The notes: generated by a model not told the origin, from the letters alone. Counted from the stretch's first letter, positions 48,391 through 60,458 are shown. The stretch is DNA of 64,000 nt from Vermamoeba vermiformis (GCA_045837725.1 JBEWZL010000270.1:305787-369786), one strand, 5' to 3'. Numbers and translations are program-made.

Positions 48391-50417
48391 ATGAACGGCA
48401 AAACCAACAAATCAGGCGTGCCAATCTGGAAAGAAGCGGTTTACGACATTCCCAATCAAACCAACCCAGAAAAATTGTATGACCGTATAAAGACGCTAGA
48501 AGAATTATATGTCAGTGAAGATAAGTTCAAAAAAGAAGATTGGCAATACTTAACGACATGGATGCAAGACAAAAAAAACAAAATAAATCACGTAACGTTC
48601 AGAGCGCTCACAATTTCATCCGAGAATATTCCATATATCACAGATATATTAATGAAAGGCAAGAACATCAAAACCATCATTTTCAACAATTACACGATCC
48701 AAAATGACAGCGCATTCAAAGATTTTTGTTCCCTCATCGGCAAAATCAGAAACATTGGTAGACTAAGAATAACAATCAACGAATTATCCCAATATCAAGT
48801 CCAGCAACTCCAGGCGACGATAGATCCGTCAATAAATGAAGTCGAGCTCATCCACGAACCAGTAAGTCTGCTTCCAATAATATTATAGCAGACTTAGGAT
48901 CAATTAACGTAATTATTAGATATATATTGCAATGTCCGACAATTCTATTTACGAACAAGTGACGAAGAAGCGAAGATTTGTTATTGGAATGAAGGAGATC
49001 AATTATATTCGCGACTTTGACATTGGCTGGTGCCTTTTCAATGCTTTAAAAAATAGCCCTGCGCTGGAACATGTCTCAATCCAATCATTTGCGTTAAGCC
49101 CTTGGAGTTTGCCGATCGCAGCAGATGCGATCGCACAAAACAAATCTGTGACACGAATAGCCATTGGTACCGATGGATGGGACAATCATCGATATGTATT
49201 TAAAAATCTGATAGAAAATGATAGAATAACACATATTGATATACAAGCAACCTTTGGCGTGACGCAATACTCGATCAGCTCGCTCAGCAAGTCTTTAACA
49301 CGTCCGAGCCTGACTTCGATGAAAATTGAATGTGATATGCAAGGAGATACGTTCAAAGATATACTCAACATCCCAAACATCACAGATCTGCAAGTCGCTG
49401 GCGGGTTTCGCGGATCTAGCCAGTTTGCTGACATGATAGCACCAAATAAACACGTGACAAAGCTCCATATATTCGGTGGATCAACGAAAGGATTCGAAAA
49501 GATATCAGCGATGTTGTTAGGACAACTTACGAAGCTAACACTATCTCACGTCACTGTGAAAAAGTTTGACATCTGTCAAGTTTTGAAAAATAGCACGTCT
49601 ATTACCGAGCTGTCCGTCATAGAAGACGGAAACGGACTAACGACCTATTATAACGGACCTTCTCGTAAGTGCCTTATCTCTTATATAGCCGGGACTGATT
49701 GTTCGTGCAGATCGGTACGATAACATTGCGGATATTTTGGAAGTCAATTCAACGCTCAAAAGTTTGACACTCAAAGTGCCACTAAACGACGTCAAAACTT
49801 TTTTCGAAAAATTCACAGCAGGACTGAAGAATAACAAAGTACTGAAGCATTTGGACGTACACATTATCGAAGATTGCTTTGACATGTTTGCAGAAGCCCT
49901 GATCGAAAATGACACTTTGACATCTCTTCGCTTAGGCGGACTCGAGCCATTGCCAAACCAACTAGTGAAATTCAGCCATGCAATCGCTACTAACAAATCA
50001 CTAGCAAGCTTGACTGCCGAAGGGATCGCCTGTTGGACTGAAGTTTTGTCGGTTTTGAAGACTAACAACTCACTGCAAAAACTTAATTTAACGACCGCGC
50101 TCGGAGCTGTTCCGAATGAATTCTTCGAAAAATTAGATACTGTGTTGCAAACGAATCAGTCTTTAACTTCATTAGGACTACAGAAAGTTCCGATCCCGGT
50201 CCACATCCAAAAAGTTTTGCAACGAAATCATCTGGCGTACCATCAAAATATTGATAGAATATACTCTTTTATTACTATGATGCGCCTACGACCAGAAGCA
50301 TTCACTTCAGTTCTTCCGCTCGAGATCTGGGTTATGATTTTCAAGCGGATCCAGTTACCCGGGTGCAGAATCAACTTCGCGGAAAAATTTATGGAGGGTC
50401 TTAAAACTGTATCATAA
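48391..50417 (+). CDS. LRR protein with C-terminal F-box-like motif (longest copy)
   Basis: The ATG at 48391 gives MNGKTNKSGVPIWKEAVYDI. Three exons (48391 to about 48861, about 48919-49663, about 49713-50417) make about 640 residues. The N-terminal part (NIKTIIFNNYTIQNDSAFKD, LQATIDPSINEVELIHEP) is shared with the gene at 24691-26466. Many LRR-like units follow (NSTLKSLTLKVPLND, NKVLKHLDVHIIED, NDTLTSLRLGGLE). The C-terminus reads FTSVLPLEIWVMIFKRIQLP, an F-box-like core. It is the reference member of this local family and shows the ancestral exon layout. Its function as an SCF adaptor is inferred from the motif only. Confidence 0.75.
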
Positions 50418-50876
50418 ATTTGAATCAATTCACGGCCCCAAAATTACCCGATTAAATAAAATTAGCCGAGTTGTGACGAATTGGTCGAGCTTGAATTTTG
50501 AGCTGTTTGAGAGTTTGATTTTTTGCGAGGGTTTCGAAAAATCGAGATTTTACGTGCCATGTGTTACACGGCAAGATATTGCATGATGTAATCGATGGAT
50601 TGTGCAATAAAACGTATGCTAATGAATTCCAATCATCTTCAGAATGACAGGTGAGTTCGAGTGAGCGGATGTGCCAGTTGTTCGCGATTGCATCAAAGAT
50701 TTCTGACGGAATGGAATGGCCTGGGTTTGACAGAATAATAATAAATTTTTCTAAGCTGGTATTGCGCTTTAAGTTGTATCCAAATGCCTGCCAGTAGTCG
50801 CTTTGAAGCAGATGTGGTATTGTCATTGATAGAACGTGAATATTCGAGTCTGAAGCTGCCAAAATATTTAATAGCC

Positions 50877-51038
50877 TGTAACACCACGCACGAAAAGAGT
50901 TCGCGCTAGGCGACATATCGCCTGAAATCTCGCGATAATCTCGCGAGATAAAAACACTTTGTATCGTTATTTATTGTACGCTTTACTCTTATATCAATAA
51001 ACACAACTTACCGTTATTATTCCGACGGTTATTCTACA
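50877..51038 (+). repeat. 5' LTR (162 bp)
   Basis: TG..CA ends. It contains an inverted-repeat-rich stretch (GGCGACATATCGCC, TCTCGCGATAATCTCGCGAGA) and TATA-like AT-rich sequence. It also supplies the false start of a frame that runs into the host LRR gene. Confidence 0.93.
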
Positions 51039-51168
51039 TTTGGTTCCGATTTTGCGTGAACCGTTGTTGTAGATTCGGTTGTGGAAATTGATTCGGAGTT
51101 GGCAAAACGTTGTATGAAAATTGTAATAACATCGCCAATAATTCCAATAATTATATTACAAGCCGCCT

Positions 51169-53256
51169 ATGTCGTCAGACAATCGCATCCGTACGCGCTC
51201 TCAATCGCAGCGAGACCTACTCGCATCTCAAGGGGGAGAAGCCCCGCCCAGCCAGCAGCCTAGCTCAAACGCTAGAGCGGACAGCTCAGCGCCTGGGACT
51301 ACCTCGACGGCCGCTCCCCTAGCACTGAGCTCAGAGGGGACGCGGACCAACTCAGGGATGAAAGACTCCCGCGAGAGTTCACGGTCGAGAGCTAGTTCTC
51401 ACGCCTCTGCAGCTGCTCCTAAGTCGCACGCCTCCCAGGCAGAGCCCGGCAATCAAGCTAGTCCGCGCAAAAGGTCAAGATCTCGCCAATCTGACCAAAG
51501 GGATGACAATGGCCGCTCCCCTAGCCCCAGGAGCTCGAGCCCCTCTCCCAAGCGCCGTGACCGAAGCTCGCGAAGGCACAGACGTCGATCCGAACGTAGA
51601 GACCGGCGCAGAAGTCGCCAATCAAGGTCCCGTTCTCGTGATCACAGATCTGATCGCCAAAAGCACCGCCGCTCTCGCCATTCTAAGTCTCGTTCTCGTT
51701 CCCGCTCTCGCTCAGCAAGCTATGACAGCTCTTCAAGAAGCCGCTCAAGAAGTGCTTCTCGCGATCGTCGCCGATCTCGGAGAGAAAAATCTAAGAGAAC
51801 AAGCTCTAAGTCCCGCAAGCAGACGCGCACGCGTGAGGAAGGCACCAGACACTCGCGTCAACGCGATGTAGCTCAGCAAGGTGCCGTGATAACCGTTACT
51901 GAGAATGAGACAACTCGTGACACAACTCAACAACCTCCACCTCGCGAACGAATTGACAACAGGGGGACTCAAGACAGCCCTTCTGACAACAATTGGTCCC
52001 GCCCCGACCAAACTGCTCAAGACGCGCAGTTCGCGCAAGAAGTTCAGGAGTACGAAGAGTTCCGTCACATGACAATCGATTCAATCAAGCAGCTTCAACT
52101 CGAGACCAAGGACAACGCAAAGCACATACAGCTACTTGGGGAATCCCTTTCTGATATCAAGAGACAACTGACCAACCTCGTACACAAGATCGAGGAACAC
52201 CAGCAGGATTCTGTCCGTCAGTTGCAATTCTTGTCTGAGCCCAATTCAGGCGCGGAAGAGACTCGTGGTGCAGCTCCTAAGCGTGTTATTCCTGTTCATG
52301 GCTCAGCAGTTGCCAAGCGCTACACTCGCAAAGGCTCTGAAGTACCTAGCCGCCAAAAGCCTCTCAATGAGAAAGAGATTCCGAGTGACGTTCTCTTTTA
52401 TACCGGCATGAACAGCGAGGTCAGCTTACAACGCTGGTATACCAAGATCTTGCTTTGGCAAGCCATCCTCGACTGGAGTGATCGGCAGACTCTGCAATGC
52501 ATGTGCCTCAGAGTTCGCGGAGAAGCTGCAACCTACATCGAGAGAGGAGATGTCATTGGCCCAGCTACAACTCCGGAGGACCTGTTCGAAATGTTCAGTG
52601 CTAATTTCTCAAACACTGCAACGGAGCTCTCGCTTTCACTCACCTTGGATAGCATTCACATGCAGACCAATGAGGGTGTCAGCGACTACAATGCACGCTT
52701 CATGAAGACTCTGGCTCAAGTGGGAGACATTTACGAGTTGCGCAAGCTGATCGCGTACATTAAAGGCCGAAGCAGCAAGTACCGAGACATCATGGCCCTT
52801 GCACGACCATCAACCCTTGCTGCTGCAATGCAAGCATTGTCCCTCACTACCGCGTTCCAACAAGCCACCAATGTAACACCAACAGGCAACACGCCTGTTA
52901 CAGCTACACCAGCCACTAGTTCCGTGTTACCAGCTGTCAGTGTCGCCAACACTGAGATGACCCAGTTGCTACAGACACTGGTCCAGTCCGTTAATAAGAT
53001 GTCGACATCTCTGGAACAGTCAAAGTCTAACTTCAACAATAAGCCATTCTACCAGCGCTTCCAAGGACAGAACCAAAGTCAGACCTCAACCTCTGGGCAA
53101 CCTAAGACCCAGATCCCCTCAAGTGCTGCAACACCCAAGCCGAATGGCTCAAGCTTCCAACGCTCTATGAATAACAATCCACGAGTGAGCGCAGCCCTTG
53201 AAGAACCACCCTCAGAGGAACTGGCTGAGGAGGACATTGATCAGGAAAACGCCTAA
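51169..53256 (+). CDS. Gag-like gene of the LTR element, with an RS-rich N-terminus
   Basis: A long frame of 695 residues. The first 250 or so are an Arg/Ser-dipeptide domain like that of splicing SR proteins (for example SRSRSRSRSASYDSSSRSRS). A coiled-coil stretch and a gag/retrotransposon core follow (VLFYTGMNSEVSLQRWYTKI ... MQTNEGVSDYNARFMKTLAQ), then a Thr/Gln-rich tail. I see no CCHC zinc knuckle; the RS part may take over nucleic-acid binding (inference). Confidence 0.8.
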   Translation: MSSDNRIRTRSQSQRDLLASQGGEAPPSQQPSSNARADSSAPGTTSTAAPLALSSEGTRTNSGMKDSRESSRSRASSHASAAAPKSHASQAEPGNQASPRKRSRSRQSDQRDDNGRSPSPRSSSPSPKRRDRSSRRHRRRSERRDRRRSRQSRSRSRDHRSDRQKHRRSRHSKSRSRSRSRSASYDSSSRSRSRSASRDRRRSRREKSKRTSSKSRKQTRTREEGTRHSRQRDVAQQGAVITVTENETTRDTTQQPPPRERIDNRGTQDSPSDNNWSRPDQTAQDAQFAQEVQEYEEFRHMTIDSIKQLQLETKDNAKHIQLLGESLSDIKRQLTNLVHKIEEHQQDSVRQLQFLSEPNSGAEETRGAAPKRVIPVHGSAVAKRYTRKGSEVPSRQKPLNEKEIPSDVLFYTGMNSEVSLQRWYTKILLWQAILDWSDRQTLQCMCLRVRGEAATYIERGDVIGPATTPEDLFEMFSANFSNTATELSLSLTLDSIHMQTNEGVSDYNARFMKTLAQVGDIYELRKLIAYIKGRSSKYRDIMALARPSTLAAAMQALSLTTAFQQATNVTPTGNTPVTATPATSSVLPAVSVANTEMTQLLQTLVQSVNKMSTSLEQSKSNFNNKPFYQRFQGQNQSQTSTSGQPKTQIPSSAATPKPNGSSFQRSMNNNPRVSAALEEPPSEELAEEDIDQENA

Positions 53257-53336
53257 GTCGGAGTGGCTCCTGCTCTCCACCTCCGACTTCCCTACCAGGG
53301 CAGGACCTAGTCAATAATGTCGCCGACATCTCGTCA

Positions 53337-56300
53337 GTGGTGCCAGCGTCAATCTCGAGGACTGACCCACCCACAGAAACCAGGCCATCTGGGGTGGTTG
53401 AACCCATCAAATTAGACACTAAGACAGTGCTCTATGCGCCTATTCAGCTGTTCAACAGACAGATCCAAGCTTTGTTGGACACTGGAGCCTCGTGCAATCT
53501 AATCTCATCACAACTTGTCAAACGCCTACTTGACCAGAAGCAGGACATTCGAGTCAACCTACAGCCACGTCAGGCTTCTGCCATCAACGACAGCAAACTC
53601 AAGATTGAAGGTACTGCTATTCTACCTATCCGGTTTGCAAATGGCCTCAGCTATGACGTGAAGTTTGCCCTGTCTCCAGAGATCAATCACCTCGTAGTGT
53701 TGGGCATGGACTTCATCAGGTTGACAAAGCCGTGCATGGACTTTGGCTCTGAGAATGTGTGGTTCCACGAGTCAACCCCTGACTACCCACAGCTACCCTT
53801 GAAGCGTAAGCGCACAAAGCCCAAGTCAACGCGACAGAGGCGCAGAGAGTTGCGCGCAGAGCAACGTGAATTTATCAACTCTGTTACTGGCTATTCAATC
53901 AGTGACTTACTGGTCGACCCCTCCGAGGATACTGCTCGCGTGCCAGTTATCACACATGGCCACCTTAGTATACCTGCGCGATCAGAGACACTGTTCTTGC
54001 TACCAACACCTGTGCACTATCGCTCTGCTCTAGTTGTGCCAGCAACCAACTTTTACCACCAGTATGGAGTACAATTGGCTCTAGCTGTAGTTAGCATCAA
54101 GAACGGGAATGTTCCAATCCGTATCATCAATGCTAGTGAGCGAGAGGTCATCATCCCTCCATTACGGTGCATCGCTCACTTAGAGACTTATGAACTCATC
54201 CAGACCTCTGACGAAGTCAACTCCGTAGATGACAGTCCTATGGATGAGGAATGGGTTGATGCGCGCTTCAAATTCACGAACACTAAGCTGAGTGCAGCCC
54301 AATTGCATGAAATCAAGCTATTAGTGTGGCGCAATCGAGACAGATTCAGTCAAGTGTTAGGCAACACCAATGCAGCTGAACACCGGATCGATCTCACAAC
54401 TGACACTACACCGAAAGCACACGGATATCGAATACCAGAGGCTCATTTGAAGGTGGTGCAAGGCGAGATAGACCGTATGCTGAATCTAGGAATCATTAGT
54501 CCCTCGAAGTCGCCCATGTCAGCTCCTATTGTCTTGGTGAAGAAGAAAGATGGCACGCTACGGTTCTGTGTTGATTATCGCAAACTCAATGCGATCACTC
54601 AGAAGGACGTCTACCCACTGCCCCGTATCGATGACATCTTGGCCAAACTCTCTGGCAATATCTTCTTCTCTACATTCGATGCTGACAGTGGCTTCTGGCA
54701 AATATCTATCCGACCAGAGGACCGTGCAAAGACTGCGTTCACTAGTCCCTTTGGGCTATTCGAGTTCAATAGGATGCCCTTTGGGCTGTGTAATGCACCT
54801 GCTACATTTCAACGTTTGATGGATGTCGTCCTCTCAGGCCTCCTATGGAAGAATTGCCTGGTCTATATGGATGATATCATCGTATTTGGTCGCAGTTTCG
54901 ACGAGCATCTCGACAATTTGACTCTAGTACTTGACGCCCTTCGAGCTGCCAACATCACTCTCAAGCATCAAAATGTAAATTGTTCTGCGAGGAGATTCAA
55001 TTCCTTGGACATGTCGTGTCTTCAGCAGGAGTTGCAACAGACCCAGAGAAGGTGAACAAGATCAAGGACATGCCAGCGCCACGCAACGCTCATGAAGTGA
55101 GAATATTCACTGGCCTCACTGGGTATTACAGAAAGTTCATTAAGAATTACGCCACAAACCCTTAAATAAGCTACTGCGTAAAGAAGGAGAGTGGCAATGG
55201 GACACTCCACAGCAACAAGCAGTTGACGAGTTGAAGAGGAGACTAACAGAAGCACCTATACTGGCGTTCCCTGACTTCAATCTGCCCTTCGTACTGTTCA
55301 CAGATGCATCAAATCACGGCATTGGTGCGGTGCTCTCTCAAGTTCAAGATGGCAAAGAGGTGGTAATCTGTTACTTCTCTCGAACCCTAAACGCTGCTGA
55401 ACGAAACTATTCTACTACGGAACGAGAATGCCTGGCAATAGTTGACGCCGTCAAGAACTTCCGCTACTACCTAATTGGTCGTCGATTTGAAGTAGTGGTG
55501 GACCATCACAGCCTTCGATGGTTGAAGACAGTCGGAGACAATTCACAGCGCTTGGCTTGTTGGAGTTTACAGCTACAAGAGTTTGATTACGACGTCTCTT
55601 ATCGTCCTGGTAAACAGCACGCCAACAGCGATGCCCTCTCACGACTTACTGGAGAAGTTGTCAATATGGTCAGCACAATCAGTGACTTCCGTGATGAGCA
55701 AATGCGAGATCCAATGCTGCGTAGCTACATTGAATACTTGACAAAGAAGACTCTTCCACCTGATGAACTTCTGCGACAAGACATTATCAAGGCATGTCGC
55801 GAACTGTCAGTGATCGATGGACTGCTATTTAGAATCTGGTATCCTCAAGGCCGTCGTAACAGCGAACCAAGATCTCAACTTGTCGTTCCGTTGACTTTAT
55901 ACGCCAAAGTTATTGAAGAGCATCACGACTCAAGCATTGCTGGACACCTTGGTTTCTTCAAGACATATGAACGAATCCGTGAACGCTATTTCTGGGATCA
56001 TATGCTTCAAGACATCGCTACTTGGGTCTCGACCTGCGAGCAGTGCATCCGTCGTAAGTGAACAAAGTTAACTGGGCTACTACAACCCATACACTCTTCC
56101 GCACCATTCGAAACAATAGGAATGGACATATTAGGCCCCTTCAACCCTACACGCAATGGCAATCGCTACATTATCGTCATTGTCGACTACTTCACTAAGT
56201 GGGTTGAAGCGTTCGCACTTCCAGATCAATCAACAATGGAGATTGCAAAGAAATTAGTTGAAGAAGTTATATGCCGACATGGTGCTCCTCGTCGTATCCT

Positions 56301-57294
56301 CACTGATCAAGGAAGCAACTTCTCGTCAGCACTGGCTCAAGACATCTACCGTGTGTTGAATTCAAAGAAGGTGCGCACAACAGCCTACCATCCACAGACG
56401 GATGGCTTAACAGAAAAGTTCAACCACACGCTTGCTACCATGCTGACTCATTATGTCAACGAGTTTGAAGATGACTGGGACGACTATATCAATTATGTCC
56501 TATTTGCTTATCGCATTGCAGTGCATCACTCTACTAAGTACTCTCCGTTCTTCTTGTTATATGGACGACAAGCACGAATGCCCAGTAACTTAGATCAATT
56601 CGAAAGAGTGGATGAGTCACAACCAGACATTGACGAGTATGCACGCGACTTGTTGCGTAAGTTGAACATAACCTACAGCGATGTACGCGACAACAATCTA
56701 TTAGCAAAACAACGTCAAAAGAAGCAATACGATCGCGTAAGGATCAAAGAAAGCATTAAGGTTGGAGACAAAGTTTATTTGGATTTGATAGTTGGATCAA
56801 AACTTTCGTACAAGAACGAAGGGCCTTTCAAAGTCACACATGTGAAAGGTTTAGTCTGTGACATTCAACATTTAGAAAACAAACGCGATGTTAGACGAGT
56901 CAACGTCAGTCAACTACGACACACACCAACTAGAATTAACAACAACGGAGAGAGCTCTTCTACCGACTCTCAACAGAACCACGAGTCTCATGTGGATAAC
57001 AAAGAGATATTGCAATCAGCTGAGCCGCCTACCAGCGAGATTGTGCGCAAGAAGAAAACACGAGAGCCAACTCTTCTCAAAGATTTAACAAGAATCAAAG
57101 ACAGCTTGTCAGAATCGAATTTTTCCTCCAACAAGAAATTGGTTCTTCAATTGCTCGGCAAAGGATCGCCTTTCATTTCCTCCAGCAGATTAGAACAACA
57201 GTACGACAAGCAAATCAAAGCAACGGACAATGCCGAAGAATTGAAGAAATTTATTTCTGAAGTCATTCGCGACAACGGAGCGTCGCGTCTTTAA
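53337..57294 (+). pseudogene. Pol region of the LTR element (PR-RT-RH-IN), broken
   Basis: Domains in order: retropepsin-like protease with LLDTGASCNLIS (about 53.45 kb); reverse transcriptase with FCVDYRKLNAI, PFGLCNAPATFQ and the VYMDDII active site (about 54.4-54.95 kb); RNase H (about 55.3-55.65 kb); integrase zinc-binding and core segments including MDILGPFNP and YHPQTDGLTEKFN (about 55.9-56.6 kb). A C-terminal basic part has no chromodomain. The region is interrupted in about three places and is treated as a fossil. Confidence 0.9.
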
Positions 57295-57310
57295 AAGATG
57301 GGGGGAGGAA

Positions 57311-57428
57311 TGTAACACCACGCGCGAAAAGAGTTCGCGCTAGGCGACATATCGCCTGAAATCTCGCGATAATCTCGCGAGATAAAAACACTTTGTATCG
57401 TTATTTATTGTACGCTTTACTCTTATAT
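57311..57428 (+). repeat. 3' LTR, first part (interrupted by the DNA transposon)
   Basis: 118 bases matching the left LTR; the remaining 44 bases are at 62662-62705. The sum is exactly 162, the left LTR length, when the ATAT duplication is counted once. Confidence 0.93.
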
Positions 57429-57450
57429 GGCAAGATCCACGAGTCTCAGC
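57429..57450 (+). repeat. Left terminal inverted repeat
   Basis: Starts GGCAAGATCCACGAG and continues to CAGC. It pairs perfectly with 62636-62657. Confidence 0.95.
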
Positions 57451-57643
57451 TTATGAGAAATAGTAATATGTAAGCAGAACAAGAAGAAAACTGTAAAAGT
57501 TTAACAAAAATAAAGGCGTTCGATGATGAAACTGCAAAATTTAAAGATAAAAGGAGTAGTAAAATAAATTCTAAGAATACCAATTTATTTAGTTAGTAGA
57601 GCAAAAACCTTTGAGCAAGGATAAAAAGATCTACAAAAAGTGC

Positions 57644-60372
57644 TTAGTCGTCTTCTTCTGTTAAAGCAAATCGACGGACTGGTGACATTTGCCCGTCTTC
57701 TGCATCACCAACATCAGCTTCTTCAACATTGTTGTTGTTGTTGAATTTCGGCATTGGAGTGGTTCCTCGGACACTTGGAGTAACAGGCAACAAAGGCTCA
57801 TCAAAGGCGTCTGGCAAAAAAGCTTTGGCTGGAGTGCTTGGCTGTTGGGCTGTCCCCTCAGGTGCAGCAAGAGAGGACACAGCAAGGGCAGTAGAGACAG
57901 CTAGAGCAGCCTGGGGGTCATCGACAGAGCGGCTCAAAACTCGGCAAACGTGGGCTTTAATCTTGTTCTTCAGTGGGCCGTTGGTGATGTAGCCCACATA
58001 GCTGCGGCTTGATAGGGCAGCAGCAATGTAACCGGTCTGTAAATGAGTTAGTAAAGCAAGGCGAAGGATACAACACGACATACACCAGATAAGTTGTTGA
58101 GCTCCAAAATAACACCATCAGCAGGAGTGTAGACAGAGAAGATGAACCACAGAACCTGGACTGGAGGTTGGCGGGGAAACAATGCCGTTGAGGTCAAACT
58201 GAGCTTTTCACGAAGCATCTCGTAAGCAGGAGGTGTTTTAAAGACACCATGCTGCCAATTTGGGTTGTAATGACCATGCTTGACCCAGTTGCCTTCATTG
58301 GTATTAAAACATGGAGCATTGCCTGCACGAAGGCGCAAGAAGTAGAAATCCCACGTGGTTTGAACAGGATTAATGCCAGTGAAGGACTTAACAGGAGGGG
58401 CGCTCAGGCATGCAGTGTACTTGAACTCGAAAACCAAAGGATTCTGTGGTTGAGAAAGCGAGTGAAAAATTGAATACGCTGCACTTGGATCCGCAAGAAC
58501 GACCAGGCGAGAAGAAAGGTGCATGCATTTCAGAATTGGCTGCAGCAAGGAGTTGCGGAATTGCTCAGCATTTTCAAGCACCAAGAAAATAAGATCTGCT
58601 CTGAGCTGCAGCTGAATATGAGAGAAGGAGTTCACCACTCGGAAATGCGGGTCAAAATGCTTTTCAACATTAGCCACCAAGTCTTTGCGGAAGGGAACAT
58701 CCTCGTCCACGTCACTCTCGGATTCATCATTGCCAGGCGCAGTAATGACAGCGCCTTCATTATCGTCCTTCTTCTGCGAAACGTAATGAGAAAAGAAAAA
58801 CGCGTGGCGCGTTTTTGGTGACTTACATTTGTACGTGACTTTTTTTGTGGTGGTTCTGCATCTGCAGGTGCAGCAGGGTCGCGGTCTCGTTTTCGGGATT
58901 CCTTTTCTGGAACGGGGAGATCAACTGGCAAGCGTTCTTTAAGAACCTTATCTGCACCTTTCGTGTTCTTTGAGGCAGTAGGTGACTTCTACAACGAGTC
59001 AGATTGGTGGAGGCAAAAACGCGTGGCGCGTTTTTAAGGGTACTTACAGGTACTGTTTTCGTTGTTGCAACAGCTTTGACTTTCACACTTTTCACAGCAA
59101 CTGAGGCGTTCAAATCTTTGATGAAGGCTTGCATTGCAGCACTCTCCAGATCATTTGCCGTAGCGGTCTCCAATGCTTCAAAAGTTCCAGCTTGGATTGC
59201 TTCCACATAGTCTTCCAGAAGATCCGCATTGGGTGCCTGCTGTCTGACATAATCAACCATTGAAACAATGTGTGCTTGACGAGCAACGATGCCAGAAAAC
59301 TCTGAAAATGATTAGATGGTAAAAACGTGCCACGCGTTTTTGCTTACCAGTCAAACTTGCTTTGTTGTCGTTTTTGATAGCCCACGACACAAATTCCTCA
59401 ATGGCAGCAAGTTTGTACATATCGTCCAACTTCCAGAATGCTTTGTTCTCAGTGATGCAAGATAGCTTCATGGGGTTTTTGTAGCCGTACTTCAGATGCA
59501 ACTCCTTGAGTTTCTTGTAAACAGCGTTTTGGGCAATGTCTTCCGCTCCTTTGTTTGTTAGCTTGTTGTACGCAGTGTACAACTTCTTGGCCGAGTCCAA
59601 CGCGAGCCCATCACGTTTTCCCTGTCATCCTCGTTAGAAAGAATTATTGGCCTTCAAATATTGCTACTTACAGACAACTGGTGAATGCGTGCCCAGTTTA
59701 CCGTGACCTTTTTTCCCTTCGTTTTTGTTCGTACACCAGGCATTTCAAGGTACCGAATTAGCTTCTGCAGGTACTCGAACCAAGGGGCTTTGGCAGTACC
59801 ATCTTGTGCTTTAGCGTTATTTGCACCAGCAAGAACCTCGCGTTCTTCTTCAGTCATGGTAACTCCGTTGAGAGAAGCCTTCAAAATGAGGCATGGCCAC
59901 TCTTCAATATCACTACAAAAAGTTAGCTAGAGCAAAAACGCGCCACGCGTTTTTACTCACTGGCTTTGGAAAACTTCAAAACGGTGATTTCCACCAAGAA
60001 TTAGGTACTCGGGCTTCTTATCTTTGTTAATTTTGTCTTCTTTGGGAAGCTCTTGTAACAGAAAAGGCTCGCTATAATCCAAGCCTTTGTCGAAGTTTCC
60101 TCCACCCATCTTTATTATTTGTTGCTCGATGGTTTTTTTGCCTTCTTCCGTCACCAAACGGTAGTTTCCTGAATGGAGGTTAGTAAAAACGCGCCACGCG
60201 TTTTTGCTCCCGTACCTCGTTTTGTCATTTGAGACAGCAGAACATTGCGTGGCTTATCGTACTTCAGCCATTTCTGGAGCAGTTCTATGGGCTTGTCTAT
60301 GTTGACGAGCTGTTGTTCCTCGTCTGTATCCTCCTGTTTCTTGGAGGTATTTCTTTTATTTGTGTTGCTCAT
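57644..60372 (-). CDS. ParB-like domain + degenerate DNA-methyltransferase-like protein, transposon-borne
   Basis: Eight exons, ATG at 60370-60372 (MSNTNKRNTSKKQEDTDEEQ): 60216-60372, 59961-60168, 59672-59912, 59348-59621, 59048-59301, 58827-58988, 58084-58773, 57644-58036. Phases agree and give 792 residues. Residues about 30-130 resemble a ParB/sulfiredoxin-like domain, with ILGGNHRFEVFQ like the GxHR signature. A helical middle and a Lys/Pro-rich linker (KESRKRDRDPAAPADAEPPQ) follow. The C-terminal third has the order of beta-class N6/N4 methyltransferases: ADLIFLVLENAEQF where DPPY usually sits, a long variable region, then GVILELNNLSGTGYIAAALS where DPFxGSGTT is expected. Both signatures are degenerate. 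ParB-methyltransferase fusions are known in bacteria and phages; use in a eukaryotic transposon is inferred. Five of its introns hold the palindrome. Confidence 0.7.
58796..58816. repeat. Palindrome copy 1 (intron 6)
   Basis: Arms AAAAACGCG and CGCGTTTTT around a 3-nt centre (TGG). Lies in intron 6 of the minus-strand gene, which it nearly fills. Confidence 0.95.
59015..59035. repeat. Palindrome copy 2 (intron 5)
   Basis: Same arms, centre TGG, in intron 5 of the minus-strand gene. Confidence 0.95.
59321..59341. repeat. Palindrome copy 3 (intron 4)
   Basis: Left arm AAAAACGTG (one change), centre CCA, right arm CGCGTTTTT; intron 4. Confidence 0.93.
59934..59954. repeat. Palindrome copy 4 (intron 2)
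   Basis: Perfect arms, centre CCA; intron 2. Confidence 0.95.
60185..60205. repeat. Palindrome copy 5 (intron 1)
   Basis: Perfect arms, centre CCA; intron 1. Confidence 0.95.
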
Positions 60373-60423
60373 GTTTGAAGGGAATGAATAATGACCGAAT
60401 AAAATTTTTTTTTGTTCGATGGT

Positions 60424-60458
60424 TTGACCAAACGTTGACCGTTGACCAAACGTTGACC
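60424..60458. promoter_or_regulatory. Two direct repeats in the shared promoter of the transposon
   Basis: TTGACCAAACGTTGACC occurs twice (60424-60440 and 60442-60458), giving four TTGACC boxes between the divergent genes. The TTGAC(C/T) core is the known WRKY-type binding site; any such use here is a guess. Confidence 0.6.

Noticed and set aside
50877-50916. Start of the minus-strand frame MSPSANSFRAWCYRL at 50916 as a real gene start
   Set aside because: Those first codons lie inside the LTR; the true host start is at 62840 on the far side of the insertion.
58084-58086. Donor GTGTAT at the end of exon 7 of the ParB-like gene
   Set aside because: It breaks the frame of the next exon; GTATGT two bases on keeps it open to the final stop.
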